Of a DNA stretch of 64,000 nucleotides, positions 50,345-58,536 are shown piece after piece. The position numbers and the translations under genes were made by a program. The DNA is from Acuticoccus mangrovi. GTDB lineage: Bacteria > Pseudomonadota > Alphaproteobacteria > Rhizobiales > Amorphaceae. The notes under the pieces are model-generated. The model was not told the DNA's origin, did no database searches, and saw nothing but the letters and a program-made list of their open reading frames with translations. Numbering within the stretch: the stretch's first letter is position 1; each line of letters starts with the position of its first letter. The DNA is taken from assembly GCF_016411865.1 (NCBI RefSeq), contig NZ_JAEKJA010000005.1, positions 233,637-297,636 of the forward strand, read 5' to 3'.

Positions 50345-51136
50345 ATGAAAACCGTTCGCAACGCCATCAGCGTCCTGAACGCCTTTTCCCTCGATCGGCC
50401 GGAGATGAGCCTTGCCGAGCTGAGCGCGCGGGTGGGGATCGACAAGGTCATCGTCCACCGCCTCCTGCGCACGATGAAGGAGGAGCGCTTCGTCGAGCAG
50501 GACCCGAGCACGCGGCACTACCGGCTGGGGCCGGCGGTGGGAGACCTCGCCGCCGTGCGCCGGGCGCTGCTGCGCCCGATCGAGCACGCCGCCGACCGGC
50601 TGCTACCGGTTCACGCCAAGCTGAACGAAACGATCCACCTCGCCCAGCTCGAGGGTGGCTTCGTGGTGGTGACGTTCGTGGCGCTCTGCACCCAGGAGCT
50701 GCGCACGGTGATGGAGGTGGGCGAGCGCCTGCCGATCTACTGCACCGGCCCCGGCCTCATCTACCTCGCCTATGGCGACGACCGCTTTCGCGAGATGCAG
50801 CTGTCGGGCCGGCTGCGTCGCCGCGCGTCGAACACGGTGACCGACCGCAAGACGCTCGAAGCGATGCTGCCCGGCATCCGCGAGGCGGGGCTCGCGGTGG
50901 TCGACGGCACCTATTCGGACGGCTCCAAGGGCATCTCGTCGCCGATCTTCGGGGCCGACGGGCGGGTGATCGGGGTGGCGAGCGTGCTAGGCCCGAGCAG
51001 CCGGCTGCAGGGCGCCGACGAGGCCCGGGCGATCGCCACGATCAAGGACGCGACGCTGCGGATCTCCAAGCGCCACGGCTATCGCCCGCCGGACGCCGAC
51101 GACACCGCCAGCGACGCCGAGGAGATCCTGGCATGA
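50345..51136 (+). CDS. IclR family transcriptional regulator
   Basis: 263 residues. Winged helix at ~1-70 ('NAISVLNAFSLDRPEMSLAE', 'VGIDKVIVHRLLRTMKEE') and the IclR effector domain after it, with 'GERLPIYCTGPGLIYLA' (the usual 'G..lP.h.TA.GkA.LA' region) and 'GLAVVDGTYSDGSKGISSPI'. It probably senses the carboxylate imported by TctABC and controls that operon. Its stop overlaps the ATG of the metallo-beta-lactamase-fold gene, so regulator and enzyme are co-expressed. Confidence 0.92.
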   Translation: MKTVRNAISVLNAFSLDRPEMSLAELSARVGIDKVIVHRLLRTMKEERFVEQDPSTRHYRLGPAVGDLAAVRRALLRPIEHAADRLLPVHAKLNETIHLAQLEGGFVVVTFVALCTQELRTVMEVGERLPIYCTGPGLIYLAYGDDRFREMQLSGRLRRRASNTVTDRKTLEAMLPGIREAGLAVVDGTYSDGSKGISSPIFGADGRVIGVASVLGPSSRLQGADEARAIATIKDATLRISKRHGYRPPDADDTASDAEEILA

Positions 51137-52014
51137 GCGAGGCGTCCTCGACCCCGTCGCCGCTGTCCATCCGCCTCCTCGGCACGGGCGGACCCTGGGT
51201 CAATCCGAAGCGCTACGGTCCGTCGGCGTTGATCTCGGTGGGCGAGGAGCGCCTGCTCTTCGACACCGGCCGCGGCGTCGGCATCCGCCTCGTGGAGGCG
51301 GGCGAGGATCCGGGACGCCTCTCGATGGTGTTCCTGACGCACCATCACCTCGACCACATCAGCGACCTCGGCGACATCATGATCACCTCATGGCTGCGGG
51401 GGCGGTCGAAGGAGCTCGTGATCTACGGCCCCACCGGCACGGCGGCGATCGTCGACGCGCTGCTGACGAAGGTCTATGCCAAGGACATCGAGTGGCGCTC
51501 CGACGGCGAGCCGACCTGGGGCGGCTGGCAGCCGGTGCGCGCCATCGACGTGGGGCCGGGCGTGGTGATCGACACCGGCGCCTGGCGGGTGAGCTGCGAA
51601 GAGGTGGTGCACGGCCACGCGCTGCCCTTCCGTCCCGAGTTCCTGGAGACGTGGCGCTGTCTCGGCTATCGCTTCGAAGCGGGCGGCAAGGTGATCACGC
51701 TGAGCGGCGACACGGTGGACTGCGAGGGGGTGCGCCGGCTCGCCAAGGGGGCCGACGTCCTCGTCCATTGCTGCTTCGCCGGCGATGCGGAGGTGGCGCA
51801 CAGCAAGCACTTGTCGGAGGTGGGGCGGCACACGCTCGCCACCGCGAGCCAGGTCGCGAGGGTGGCGCGCGACAGCGGTGTCGGGCACCTGGTGCTCACC
51901 CATCTGCGTCCGAAGCCGCCCGAGATGATCGAGGCCCTGCGCGGCGAGGTGCGGGCGATCTACGACGGCGAAGTCACCGTCGGCGAGGACCTCCACCTCG
52001 TCTCGCTCGCCTGA
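51133..52014 (+). CDS. MBL-fold metallohydrolase (RNase Z-like branch)
   Basis: 293 residues. The two-metal site is formed by 'TGGP...FDTGRG' and HHHLDH near residue 62, with later metal ligands in 'SGDTVDCEGV' (Asp), 'VHGHALPF' and 'VLTHLRPKPP' (His). The order resembles RNase Z/arylsulfatase-like members. ATGA overlap with the IclR gene puts it in the tct regulatory unit; it may hydrolyse the imported compound, for example a lactone or ester. No signal peptide. Confidence 0.87.
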   Translation: MSEASSTPSPLSIRLLGTGGPWVNPKRYGPSALISVGEERLLFDTGRGVGIRLVEAGEDPGRLSMVFLTHHHLDHISDLGDIMITSWLRGRSKELVIYGPTGTAAIVDALLTKVYAKDIEWRSDGEPTWGGWQPVRAIDVGPGVVIDTGAWRVSCEEVVHGHALPFRPEFLETWRCLGYRFEAGGKVITLSGDTVDCEGVRRLAKGADVLVHCCFAGDAEVAHSKHLSEVGRHTLATASQVARVARDSGVGHLVLTHLRPKPPEMIEALRGEVRAIYDGEVTVGEDLHLVSLA

Positions 52015-52056
52015 TGCGAGTAGGGCGGGGGCGCGATGTCCCTCGCCCGCTGCGCC

Positions 52057-53247
52057 TCAGCGCTTGGGATAGATCCGGACCGGAAGCTTCGTCGGCACGA
52101 GGCCGAGCGAAACGTCGCCCCGCGGCACGTCGCCGATGAGCTCGAACCGCTCTACGCGATTGCCGAGGATGGTGAAGGCTTCCGTCATTTCCATCCGGGC
52201 GAGCGGGGCACCGACGCAGGCGTGCGAGCCGAAGCCGAACGTCATGTGCGGGGAGGGCTCGCGCGACACCTCGAAGCGCTCGGGGTGCTCGTAGACGTCC
52301 TCGTCGCGGTTCACCGCCATCGCGAGCACCGTCGCCACCTCGCCCTTGTGCGCGGGCATGCCGCCGAACTCGGTCTCGTCCACCGCCTGGCGGGAGATGT
52401 GGTGGGTGATCGAAGCGTAGCGCATGCCCTCTTCCACCACGCTCGGCGCCACGCCCTCGGGATCGGCGGTGAGCTTTGCCCACTCCGCCGGGTTCTCCAG
52501 CAGGGCGAGGGTGGTGTTTTCGAGCTGGCGGCGGGTGGTGTCCATCCCCGCTCGCGTCAGCTCCATGGCGATGCCCACGACCTCGAGCTCGCGATGGCCT
52601 TCCATCTCGCGGATCAGCTCGCTGAAGATGTCGTCCTTGAGGTCCTCGCGGCGCTCGCGCAGAAGGTCGAGAAGGTAGGCTTCGAGGGCGCGCCAGGCCG
52701 TTTCGACCTCGGCGAGCTCCTCCACCGCGATGAACATGTTGGTCCACCGGGCGCTGCTGTCGACCCAGGCCGACACCATGTCGATGTCGGAGAGGGGCAG
52801 CCCCAGCATCGGCGCCAGCACGCGGGCGGGGAAGGGATGAAAGAGCTCGGAGACGAGGTCGCCCTCGCCGCGCTCCAACAGCGGCTCCAACAGGCCGACG
52901 AAGAGGTCGTGGATGCGCGGGCGCAGCGTCTCGATAACGCGCGTGCGGAACACCTTCGTCAGGATCTTGCGCAGCTCGGCGTGCTCGGGCCCGTGCCGCG
53001 TCAACAGCGGCTCCTTGGTCCGCTCGGCGAGGTAGGGGCTCACCTCCTCGGGGATGTGATAGACCGAGATCGGCAGGTCGCGCCGCAGGATGTGCCGCGC
53101 CTCGTTGCGCTTCAGCACGACGAGACCGGTCTCGGTCGTCGCGAACGGGCACTTCTTGGCGAGATCGCCCATGAAGGCGACGGGGGCGTCCCGATACTCC
53201 TTGTCGTCCCATCCGAACGACGGAAGCTTGTCTTCGCTCTTGATCAT
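52057..53247 (-). CDS. Cytochrome P450
   Basis: 396 residues, a soluble bacterial (class I) P450. The I-helix oxygen-activation motif is 'AGMDTTR', the ExxR motif is EEGMRY, and the haem ligand is Cys344 in FGFGSHACVG. No membrane anchor. It needs ferredoxin and ferredoxin reductase; none is adjacent. AAGGAA precedes the ATG. A 77-residue protein gene lies 112 bases upstream on the same strand and may be co-transcribed. Substrate unknown. Confidence 0.94.
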   Translation of the reverse strand: MIKSEDKLPSFGWDDKEYRDAPVAFMGDLAKKCPFATTETGLVVLKRNEARHILRRDLPISVYHIPEEVSPYLAERTKEPLLTRHGPEHAELRKILTKVFRTRVIETLRPRIHDLFVGLLEPLLERGEGDLVSELFHPFPARVLAPMLGLPLSDIDMVSAWVDSSARWTNMFIAVEELAEVETAWRALEAYLLDLLRERREDLKDDIFSELIREMEGHRELEVVGIAMELTRAGMDTTRRQLENTTLALLENPAEWAKLTADPEGVAPSVVEEGMRYASITHHISRQAVDETEFGGMPAHKGEVATVLAMAVNRDEDVYEHPERFEVSREPSPHMTFGFGSHACVGAPLARMEMTEAFTILGNRVERFELIGDVPRGDVSLGLVPTKLPVRIYPKR

Positions 53248-53359
53248 CGGCCTGTTCCTTGGTCAGTCATCATCGCGAACCGGGGGCCCACACCGACGTG
53301 TGGGTTGCGACACGGATCCTGGGGCAAGCGCCGTGCCGAGTGGCGCGCGGACGCGGGGT

Positions 53360-53593
53360 CTAGTCGGGGCATCCGGCCTTCATCCAGGCCTCGAACAGCG
53401 TGATCTGGGCTTCGGGCCATTGCCGGTCGCAGGGCATGTCGCCGGCGACCAGCCGATCGAGGATCATCTCAGCGTTCTCCCGCACGTCGGCGACCCGCCA
53501 CAGGTCGAAGGCGAACAGCATCTGATCCCGGTCGAACTGCAGGAACAGCGGCTTCACGTCCTGCTCGAAGCTCACCTTCGCGCCGTCGTCCAT
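53360..53593 (-). CDS. Conserved-looking 77-residue protein upstream of the P450
   Basis: The sequence begins 'VSFEQDVKPLFLQFDRDQM', continues 'FDLWRVADVRENAEMILDRL' and ends in 'DMPCDRQWPEAQITLFEAW...GCPD'. I recall a small domain of this pattern (PLF..., FDLW, MPC...WP, F..W...G.P) in other bacterial proteins, sometimes attached to larger oxidoreductases, but no function is known to me. It is acidic, predicted helical, and has two Cys. Placement on the P450 strand suggests a partner role. Confidence 0.6.
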   Translation of the reverse strand: MDDGAKVSFEQDVKPLFLQFDRDQMLFAFDLWRVADVRENAEMILDRLVAGDMPCDRQWPEAQITLFEAWMKAGCPD

Positions 53594-53838
53594 ACCCTCG
53601 GCTCCGCCCTACGTCTGTCGCTCGATGATGCGGTGGGCCGCGGCGCCGTCGACGTGACCCGCGTGCGGTCGCGCCGTTCCGGAGCGGCCCGAGACACGAA
53701 GAATCACAAGACGTTAGCGATGCGTCCCAATTCATCTATCTAACTGGGATAATTCGTACTTTGACTGATAAGGGACCATGTGATGAACCTCTGGTCAATA
53801 GTGCAATTCGATCATTTTTTGGGCGTCTTGGCGCGAGT

Positions 53839-53855
53839 CCTGCCGTCTCGGCAGG
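53839..53855 (-). terminator. Hairpin after the molybdenum hydroxylase operon
   Basis: CCTGCCG, loop TCT, CGGCAGG: perfect 7-bp stem 31 bases after the large-subunit stop. No T-run on the minus strand, so weak. The stretch 53594-53885 otherwise holds only an AT-rich patch (53700-53820) that may contain the promoter of the 77-residue/P450 unit. Confidence 0.35.
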
Positions 53856-53885
53856 CGGCGTCGCGCCTGCCGGCGGGGGCGTGGC

Positions 53886-56204
53886 TCAGGCCGGGTCCGC
53901 GGCGTCGAGGGCGGCGAGCACCGCCTCCGGGCTGAACGGCATGGCGTTGACGCGCACGCCGGTCGCGTCCTCGATGGCGTTGCCGATCGCGGCGGCGATC
54001 GACAGCATCCCGGCCTCGCCGATCCCCTTGAGGCCGCCGGGGCCCGGACCGCGCATGTGCTCGGTGACGAACACCTCGAAGTGCTCCGGCAGGTCGGCGG
54101 CCTGGGCGACCCGATAGGTCCACGGCGTGGCGTTCTCCGGCTGGAGCGCCGGCGTGTAGCGCAGGCTCTCGAACATCGCCTGGCCGTAGGCCTGGATCGC
54201 CGCGCCGGCCACCTGGCCTTCGCAAGCGCGGCGGCTGATGATCCGCCCCGCGTCGCTGCCGACGACGAGGCGGTGGACGGTGACGCGCCCGGTCTCGCGG
54301 TCGACGCTCACCTCCGCCCCGGTCCAGCACGGCATCCAGAAGAGGTTCTGCGAGCGCAGCGGGGCGCCGTCGTCGTAGGGTACCTTGACGTGGCCGTAGG
54401 CGGTGAAGGCGAAGCCCTGGCCGCCATAGTAGCCGCGCACCATCGGCTCGAGCGGATGGAGGGCGCCGTTGCGACGCACCGCCCACCCTTCGAGGGCGAG
54501 GTCGGCGGGGGCGCACTGGAGCTGCTCGGCGGCGAAGGCGAGGATCTCCTCGCGCACGCTCGCAGCGGCCTCGGCGACGGCCGACCCGGTCACGACCGTG
54601 CCGCAGCTCACGTGGGTGCCGTTGTTGAGCGGCGTCACGTCGGTGTCGATCGCGCCGTAGCGGGCGTCGGCGGCGTCGAGGCCGAGCACGTCGGCGGCGA
54701 TCGAGCAGAGCGTCGTGCCGGCGCCCTGGCCGATCTCCGCGGTGGCCGCGAGCACCGTGATCCTGCCGCTCTGGCTCACCTTGACGATGGCGCCGGCGTG
54801 GTTGCCCGTGCCGCCGCCGTCCTTGATGCCGACGGCGAGGCCGAAGCCGTGTCCGGCCTTCTTCGGCGCCCGGTAGCCGAGGCGGGTGCAGACCTCGTCG
54901 AGCCCGCCCTTGAGGTCGCTGTCGATGGCGCTGTCGCCCGGGGCGAAGGGCTCGTCGGGGCCGAGAAAATTCATCACGCGCAGGTCGTAGGGGTCGATGC
55001 CGAGGCGGTGGGCGATCATGTCCATCTGGCATTCGGAGGCGTAGCTCGCCTGGGTGCCGCCGAAGCCGCGGAAGGAGCCGGCGGGCACCTTGGTGGTGCG
55101 CACCACGCGCGAGCGCACGTCGAGCGCATCCCAGTGGTAGGCCCCGGCGATGCGGAAGCCGGTCTTCAGCGCCACCATCACGCTCGCATCGCAATAGGCG
55201 CCGCCGTCGAGCACGATGTCGGCGCGGCGGGCGAGGAGGCGGCCGTCGGCGCCGACGGCGGTGGTGAGGGTGAGCTCGGCGGCGTGTTTGGTGAGGGTGA
55301 GGATGCTCTCGTCGAGCGTCAGCGCGAGCCGCACCGGCCGCCTCGCCTTCTGCGCGATGAGGGCGACGAGCGGCTCCATCTTGCAGTAGCTCTTGCCGCC
55401 GAAGCCACCGCCGATCAGCGGCGTATGCACGCGGATGTCGGTATCGGGCATGCCGAAGATGCGCGAGAGGTCGGCGCGCAGCATGAACGGGTCCTGGTTG
55501 GACGACCACAGTTCGAGCCGCCCGTCCTCGAAGCGCGCGACGTTGACGTGCGGCTCGAGGTGGTAGTGGTTGATCGCCGAGAAGGCGAAGCTGTCGGTGA
55601 AGACGTGATCGGCCCGGTCGAGAGCCGCGTCCACCCCGCCGCGCGTATAGGTGTACTCGTAGAGGACGTTGGGCGCGGGCTCCTTGCGGCTCGTGGAGCC
55701 GGCTCCGACGGGAAGCGCGAAGCCCGGCTGCGGCTCCTCAAAGAGGAGCGGCGCGCCGGGAGCGAGCGCCGCGGCGGGATCGGGAAGCGCTGGAAGCGGA
55801 TCGTAGTCGACATCGACGAGGGCGAGGGCGGCGAGCGCCGTGCGCTCGTCCCGTGCCGCGACGGCGACCACCGCCTCGCCCACGTGCCGCACCTTGTCGA
55901 TCGCGATGACCGGCTGGTCCTGGATGGTGAAGCCGTAGGTGGGCAGAGCCAGCGCCCGCGCGTCCGCCCCGGTGACGATCGCGACCACGCCCGGCAGCGC
56001 CGCCGCCTTGGCCGTGTCGATGCCGCGGATGCGGGCGTGGGGGTGCGGGCTGCGCAGCACCTTGGCGTGCAGCATGCCCGGCAGGGCGGCGTCGAAGGCG
56101 TAGCGCGCGGCGCCCGTCACCTTGGCGTGGCCGCCTTGCTGCGGCGGCTCGGGGTGGGAGGGCAGCGCCGGGTGGATGCGGTTGCTCGGCAGCAGCAGGC
56201 TCAT
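53886..56204 (-). CDS. Molybdenum hydroxylase large subunit (xanthine dehydrogenase / CO dehydrogenase family)
   Basis: 772 residues, the size of CoxL-type large subunits. Hydroxylates a ring carbon using water, at a Mo-pterin-cytosine-dinucleotide centre. Seen: 'KVTGAARYAFDAALPGMLHAKVLRSPHPHARI' region (N-terminal domain), 'TPLIGGGFGGKSYCK', 'VPAGSFRGFGGTQASYASE' and the catalytic Glu in 'GGLKGIGEAGM'. It lacks the AYRCSFR loop of true CO dehydrogenase, so another substrate is expected, such as an N-heterocycle or aldehyde. ATGA overlap with the small subunit. Confidence 0.92.
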   Translation of the reverse strand: MSLLLPSNRIHPALPSHPEPPQQGGHAKVTGAARYAFDAALPGMLHAKVLRSPHPHARIRGIDTAKAAALPGVVAIVTGADARALALPTYGFTIQDQPVIAIDKVRHVGEAVVAVAARDERTALAALALVDVDYDPLPALPDPAAALAPGAPLLFEEPQPGFALPVGAGSTSRKEPAPNVLYEYTYTRGGVDAALDRADHVFTDSFAFSAINHYHLEPHVNVARFEDGRLELWSSNQDPFMLRADLSRIFGMPDTDIRVHTPLIGGGFGGKSYCKMEPLVALIAQKARRPVRLALTLDESILTLTKHAAELTLTTAVGADGRLLARRADIVLDGGAYCDASVMVALKTGFRIAGAYHWDALDVRSRVVRTTKVPAGSFRGFGGTQASYASECQMDMIAHRLGIDPYDLRVMNFLGPDEPFAPGDSAIDSDLKGGLDEVCTRLGYRAPKKAGHGFGLAVGIKDGGGTGNHAGAIVKVSQSGRITVLAATAEIGQGAGTTLCSIAADVLGLDAADARYGAIDTDVTPLNNGTHVSCGTVVTGSAVAEAAASVREEILAFAAEQLQCAPADLALEGWAVRRNGALHPLEPMVRGYYGGQGFAFTAYGHVKVPYDDGAPLRSQNLFWMPCWTGAEVSVDRETGRVTVHRLVVGSDAGRIISRRACEGQVAGAAIQAYGQAMFESLRYTPALQPENATPWTYRVAQAADLPEHFEVFVTEHMRGPGPGGLKGIGEAGMLSIAAAIGNAIEDATGVRVNAMPFSPEAVLAALDAADPA

Positions 56205-56683
56205 GCCGCCACCTCCCGGTTGAGGCGCGCCGCCGTCTCCACCGCCTCGATGATGGCGAGGTAGCCGGTGCAGCGGCAGACGGCGCTGCCGAGCCAGTCC
56301 GTGATCGTCGCCCGGTCGGGATCGGGGTCGCGCTCCAAAAGGGCCGTCACGAGGAGGATCAGCCCGCCGGTGCAGAAGCCGCACTGGAAGCCCTGGACGT
56401 CGAGGAAGGCGCGCTGGACGGCGCTCAGCGTGCCGTCCGGCCTGGCGAGGCCCTCGATGGTGACGATGTCGCGCCCCTCGGCCTCGAAGGCGAAGGTGGA
56501 GCAGGCCGCCATCGGGATCCGGTCGACGAGGACGGTGCACGCGCCGCAGACGGCCTGATCGCATCCGACCTTGCAACCGACGAGCTGGAATTCGTCGCGG
56601 ATCACGTCGGCGAGGACCGTTTCGGGGTGGACGGCGGTGCTGACGGGAGCGCCGTTGATGGTGAAGCTCACCGTGAGTGTCAT
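56201..56683 (-). CDS. Molybdenum hydroxylase small subunit, two [2Fe-2S] clusters
   Basis: 160 residues, typical CoxS/NdhS size. The plant-type cluster uses Cys41, Cys46, Cys49 and Cys61 (GCDQAVCGACTVLVD...C); the helical-domain cluster uses Cys101, Cys104, Cys136 and Cys138 (CGFC...CRC). It carries electrons from the molybdenum centre to FAD. Both ends overlap neighbouring genes by ATGA, fixing the order FAD-FeS-Mo. Confidence 0.94.
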   Translation of the reverse strand: MTLTVSFTINGAPVSTAVHPETVLADVIRDEFQLVGCKVGCDQAVCGACTVLVDRIPMAACSTFAFEAEGRDIVTIEGLARPDGTLSAVQRAFLDVQGFQCGFCTGGLILLVTALLERDPDPDRATITDWLGSAVCRCTGYLAIIEAVETAARLNREVAA

Positions 56684-57501
56684 GATGCTGCGTCGGGTCC
56701 AGGGAGAATGCGGGCGAGGCGGGCGGCGAGGACGCCCACCATGCGCCGCCGGTAGGTCGAGGAGGCGAGGCCGTCGCTCTTGGGCGGGGGCAGCGCCGCG
56801 GCGGCTGCGGCGGCGACGTCGGTCTCCCCGGCGGCGAGCCGCAGCAGGAGGGGCCGCTGGTGAGCGCAGCCGACGGCGAGGCGCAGCGCACCGGTCGCCG
56901 CCTCGCGCCCGGCGAACACCGACACGATCGGGCGGAGGCTCCGGTCGAAGGCGAAGCGGGCGTCGGCGCCCGCCGGCACCTCGACGGCGAGGAGGAGGCG
57001 CCGCTCGTCCGGGGCGAGAGCGGCGGCGGGGAGCCTCGCCTCGCCGTCCCCGTCGGCGAAGACGAGGTCGGCGCCGAGCGCCATCAGCGCCGGCCAGACG
57101 TCGAAATTCGGCTTCTGCGACATGACGCTACCGCCGACGGTGCCCTTCATGCGGATGCGCGGATTGGCGACGCCGCCGACGAGGCGGGCGAAGGCGGGCG
57201 CGAGCCGCGCCGCCTCCGCGCTCTCGGCGAGCGCCGCGTAGGTGGTCGTGGCGCCGATGCGCAGACCCCCTTCGGTCGCCTCGACGCCGCCGAGCGCGAG
57301 GCCGGACAGCGGCATCAGACGCTCGATCCGCTCGCCGAACTTCATGCGGTCGACGAGGTCCACCCCGCCGCCCATCGGCACCGCGCCGGCGAGGGCGGCC
57401 TCGGCCGCCGCCGCCGTGTCGCCGACGCGCACGAGCGCGAACGGGGCGATGCGCTGACGGCCGCGCAGGGCGACGAGAGGGGGCGGCTCAGAACTGGTCA
57501 C
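56680..57501 (-). CDS. Molybdenum hydroxylase medium subunit, FAD-binding
   Basis: 273 residues from the GTG at 57501, which has GAGG nine bases upstream; a TTG at 57525 is the alternative and both overlap the SDR gene. FAD-binding features are 'VPMGGGVDLVDRMKFGERI', 'LRIGATTTYAALAES' and 'NPRIRMKGTVGGSVMS'. It passes electrons from the Fe-S subunit to the outside acceptor. Its C-terminal ~100 residues form the CO-dehydrogenase flavoprotein C-domain. Confidence 0.88.
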   Translation of the reverse strand: MTSSEPPPLVALRGRQRIAPFALVRVGDTAAAAEAALAGAVPMGGGVDLVDRMKFGERIERLMPLSGLALGGVEATEGGLRIGATTTYAALAESAEAARLAPAFARLVGGVANPRIRMKGTVGGSVMSQKPNFDVWPALMALGADLVFADGDGEARLPAAALAPDERRLLLAVEVPAGADARFAFDRSLRPIVSVFAGREAATGALRLAVGCAHQRPLLLRLAAGETDVAAAAAAALPPPKSDGLASSTYRRRMVGVLAARLARILPGPDAAS

Positions 57502-58198
57502 GGGGGCGAACCTCGATGAGATCAAGCGAGACGTGGTCGGGTGCCGTCACCGCGTGGAGGATGGCGGCGGCGACGTCGGCGGGCTGGAGCCAGTCGTACG
57601 TGCGGGCGGCGTAGCTCGCCTTGATCGCCGGGTCGTCGATCGCGCGCATCACGTTGGTGCGCACGAGGCCGGGGGCGATCTCCGACACGCGGACGCCGTG
57701 CGGCGCGAGCTCGGCCCGCAGCCCGGCGGTGAAGCCGGCAACGGCGTGCTTGGTGGCGGCGTAGACGGCGTTGGTGGGCCCCGCCCGACGGGCGAGAAGG
57801 GACGAGACGTTGACGATGTGGCCCCGTCCGCGCTCGCGCATGCCGCGCCCGACGGCGCGGGTGAGGCGCATCAGCGACAACACGTTGATCTCGAAGACGG
57901 CGGCCCAGTCGGCCGGATCGCTGTCGAGGAAGGGGGCGTGCTTCAGCGCGCCGGCGTTGTTGACGAGGATGTCGACCGGACCGGCGGCCTCGGCGAGCGC
58001 GGCGACGAAGGTGGGGTCGGTGAGATCCCCGGCGAGGGTCCGCACCGTCGCGGCGGCGGCGACCTCGGCGAGGCGCGCGGCGTCCCGCCCGGTGGCGAGG
58101 ACGGCGGCACCGGCCTCGGCGAGGGCCGTTGCCGTCGCCGCGCCGATGCCGGAACTCGCGCCGGTGACGAGGGCGGTGCGGCCTTCAAGCGGCGTCAT
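57488..58198 (-). CDS. SDR family oxidoreductase in the hydroxylase operon
   Basis: 236 residues. TGASSGIG cofactor motif near residue 12, NNAG in 'DILVNNAGAL', and Ser...YxxxK in 'VSSLLARRAG...YAATK'. Classical SDR of the YdfG-like type. ATGA overlap with the Rieske gene and overlap with the FAD subunit gene place it firmly in the operon. It probably oxidises or reduces a pathway intermediate; which one is unknown. Confidence 0.87.
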   Translation of the reverse strand: MTPLEGRTALVTGASSGIGAATATALAEAGAAVLATGRDAARLAEVAAAATVRTLAGDLTDPTFVAALAEAAGPVDILVNNAGALKHAPFLDSDPADWAAVFEINVLSLMRLTRAVGRGMRERGRGHIVNVSSLLARRAGPTNAVYAATKHAVAGFTAGLRAELAPHGVRVSEIAPGLVRTNVMRAIDDPAIKASYAARTYDWLQPADVAAAILHAVTAPDHVSLDLIEVRPRDQF

Positions 58199-58536
58199 CG
58201 GGGCTCCTCCGCGATCTCCACGCGGCCGCCGTCCTCCTTCGCGGACACCGCGGTGAGCGCTTCGCCATGGCAGGGGCCGCGCACGCAAAGCCCGTCCTCC
58301 GGCCGGAAGAGGGCGCCGTGGCCGGTGCACTTCAGGTAGCGCCCGGAGCGCGACAGGACGCGCTCGGGCACCCAGTCGAGCGGGATGCCCATGTGGGGGC
58401 AGGCGTTCCGGTAGGCCCGCACCGTGCCGCCGTGGCGCAGCACGAGGAGGTTCGTCGCCGCCCCCCGCTCCCCGGCCGGCAGCAGAACCGGCCGGCCTTC
58501 CTCGATCTCCTCGGTGCGCAGGATGACGACCGTCAC
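58195..58536 (-). CDS. Rieske [2Fe-2S] ferredoxin-type protein
   Basis: 113 residues. Cluster ligands Cys46-x-His48 (ACPHMG) and Cys70-x-x-His73 (CTGHG), with the usual 'GPC.G..L' turn after them. No signal peptide or anchor, so a soluble cytosolic electron carrier. The GTG start overlaps the permease stop and its stop overlaps the SDR start. Rieske proteins normally serve ring dioxygenases, but no oxygenase alpha subunit is present, so it may accept electrons from the molybdenum hydroxylase or feed the P450 downstream. Both are inference. Confidence 0.85.
   Translation of the reverse strand: MTVVILRTEEIEEGRPVLLPAGERGAATNLLVLRHGGTVRAYRNACPHMGIPLDWVPERVLSRSGRYLKCTGHGALFRPEDGLCVRGPCHGEALTAVSAKEDGGRVEIAEEPR

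Noticed and set aside
53886..56204. Assignment of the molybdenum enzyme as aerobic CO dehydrogenase (CoxMSL)
   Set aside because: The large subunit lacks the AYRCSFR active-site loop that marks true CoxL, and no coxD/E/F accessory genes are seen.
54057..56264. 735-codon plus-strand frame opposite the molybdenum hydroxylase large subunit
   Set aside because: Shadow of the minus-strand gene; composition dominated by Gly, Arg, His and Asp with no fold.
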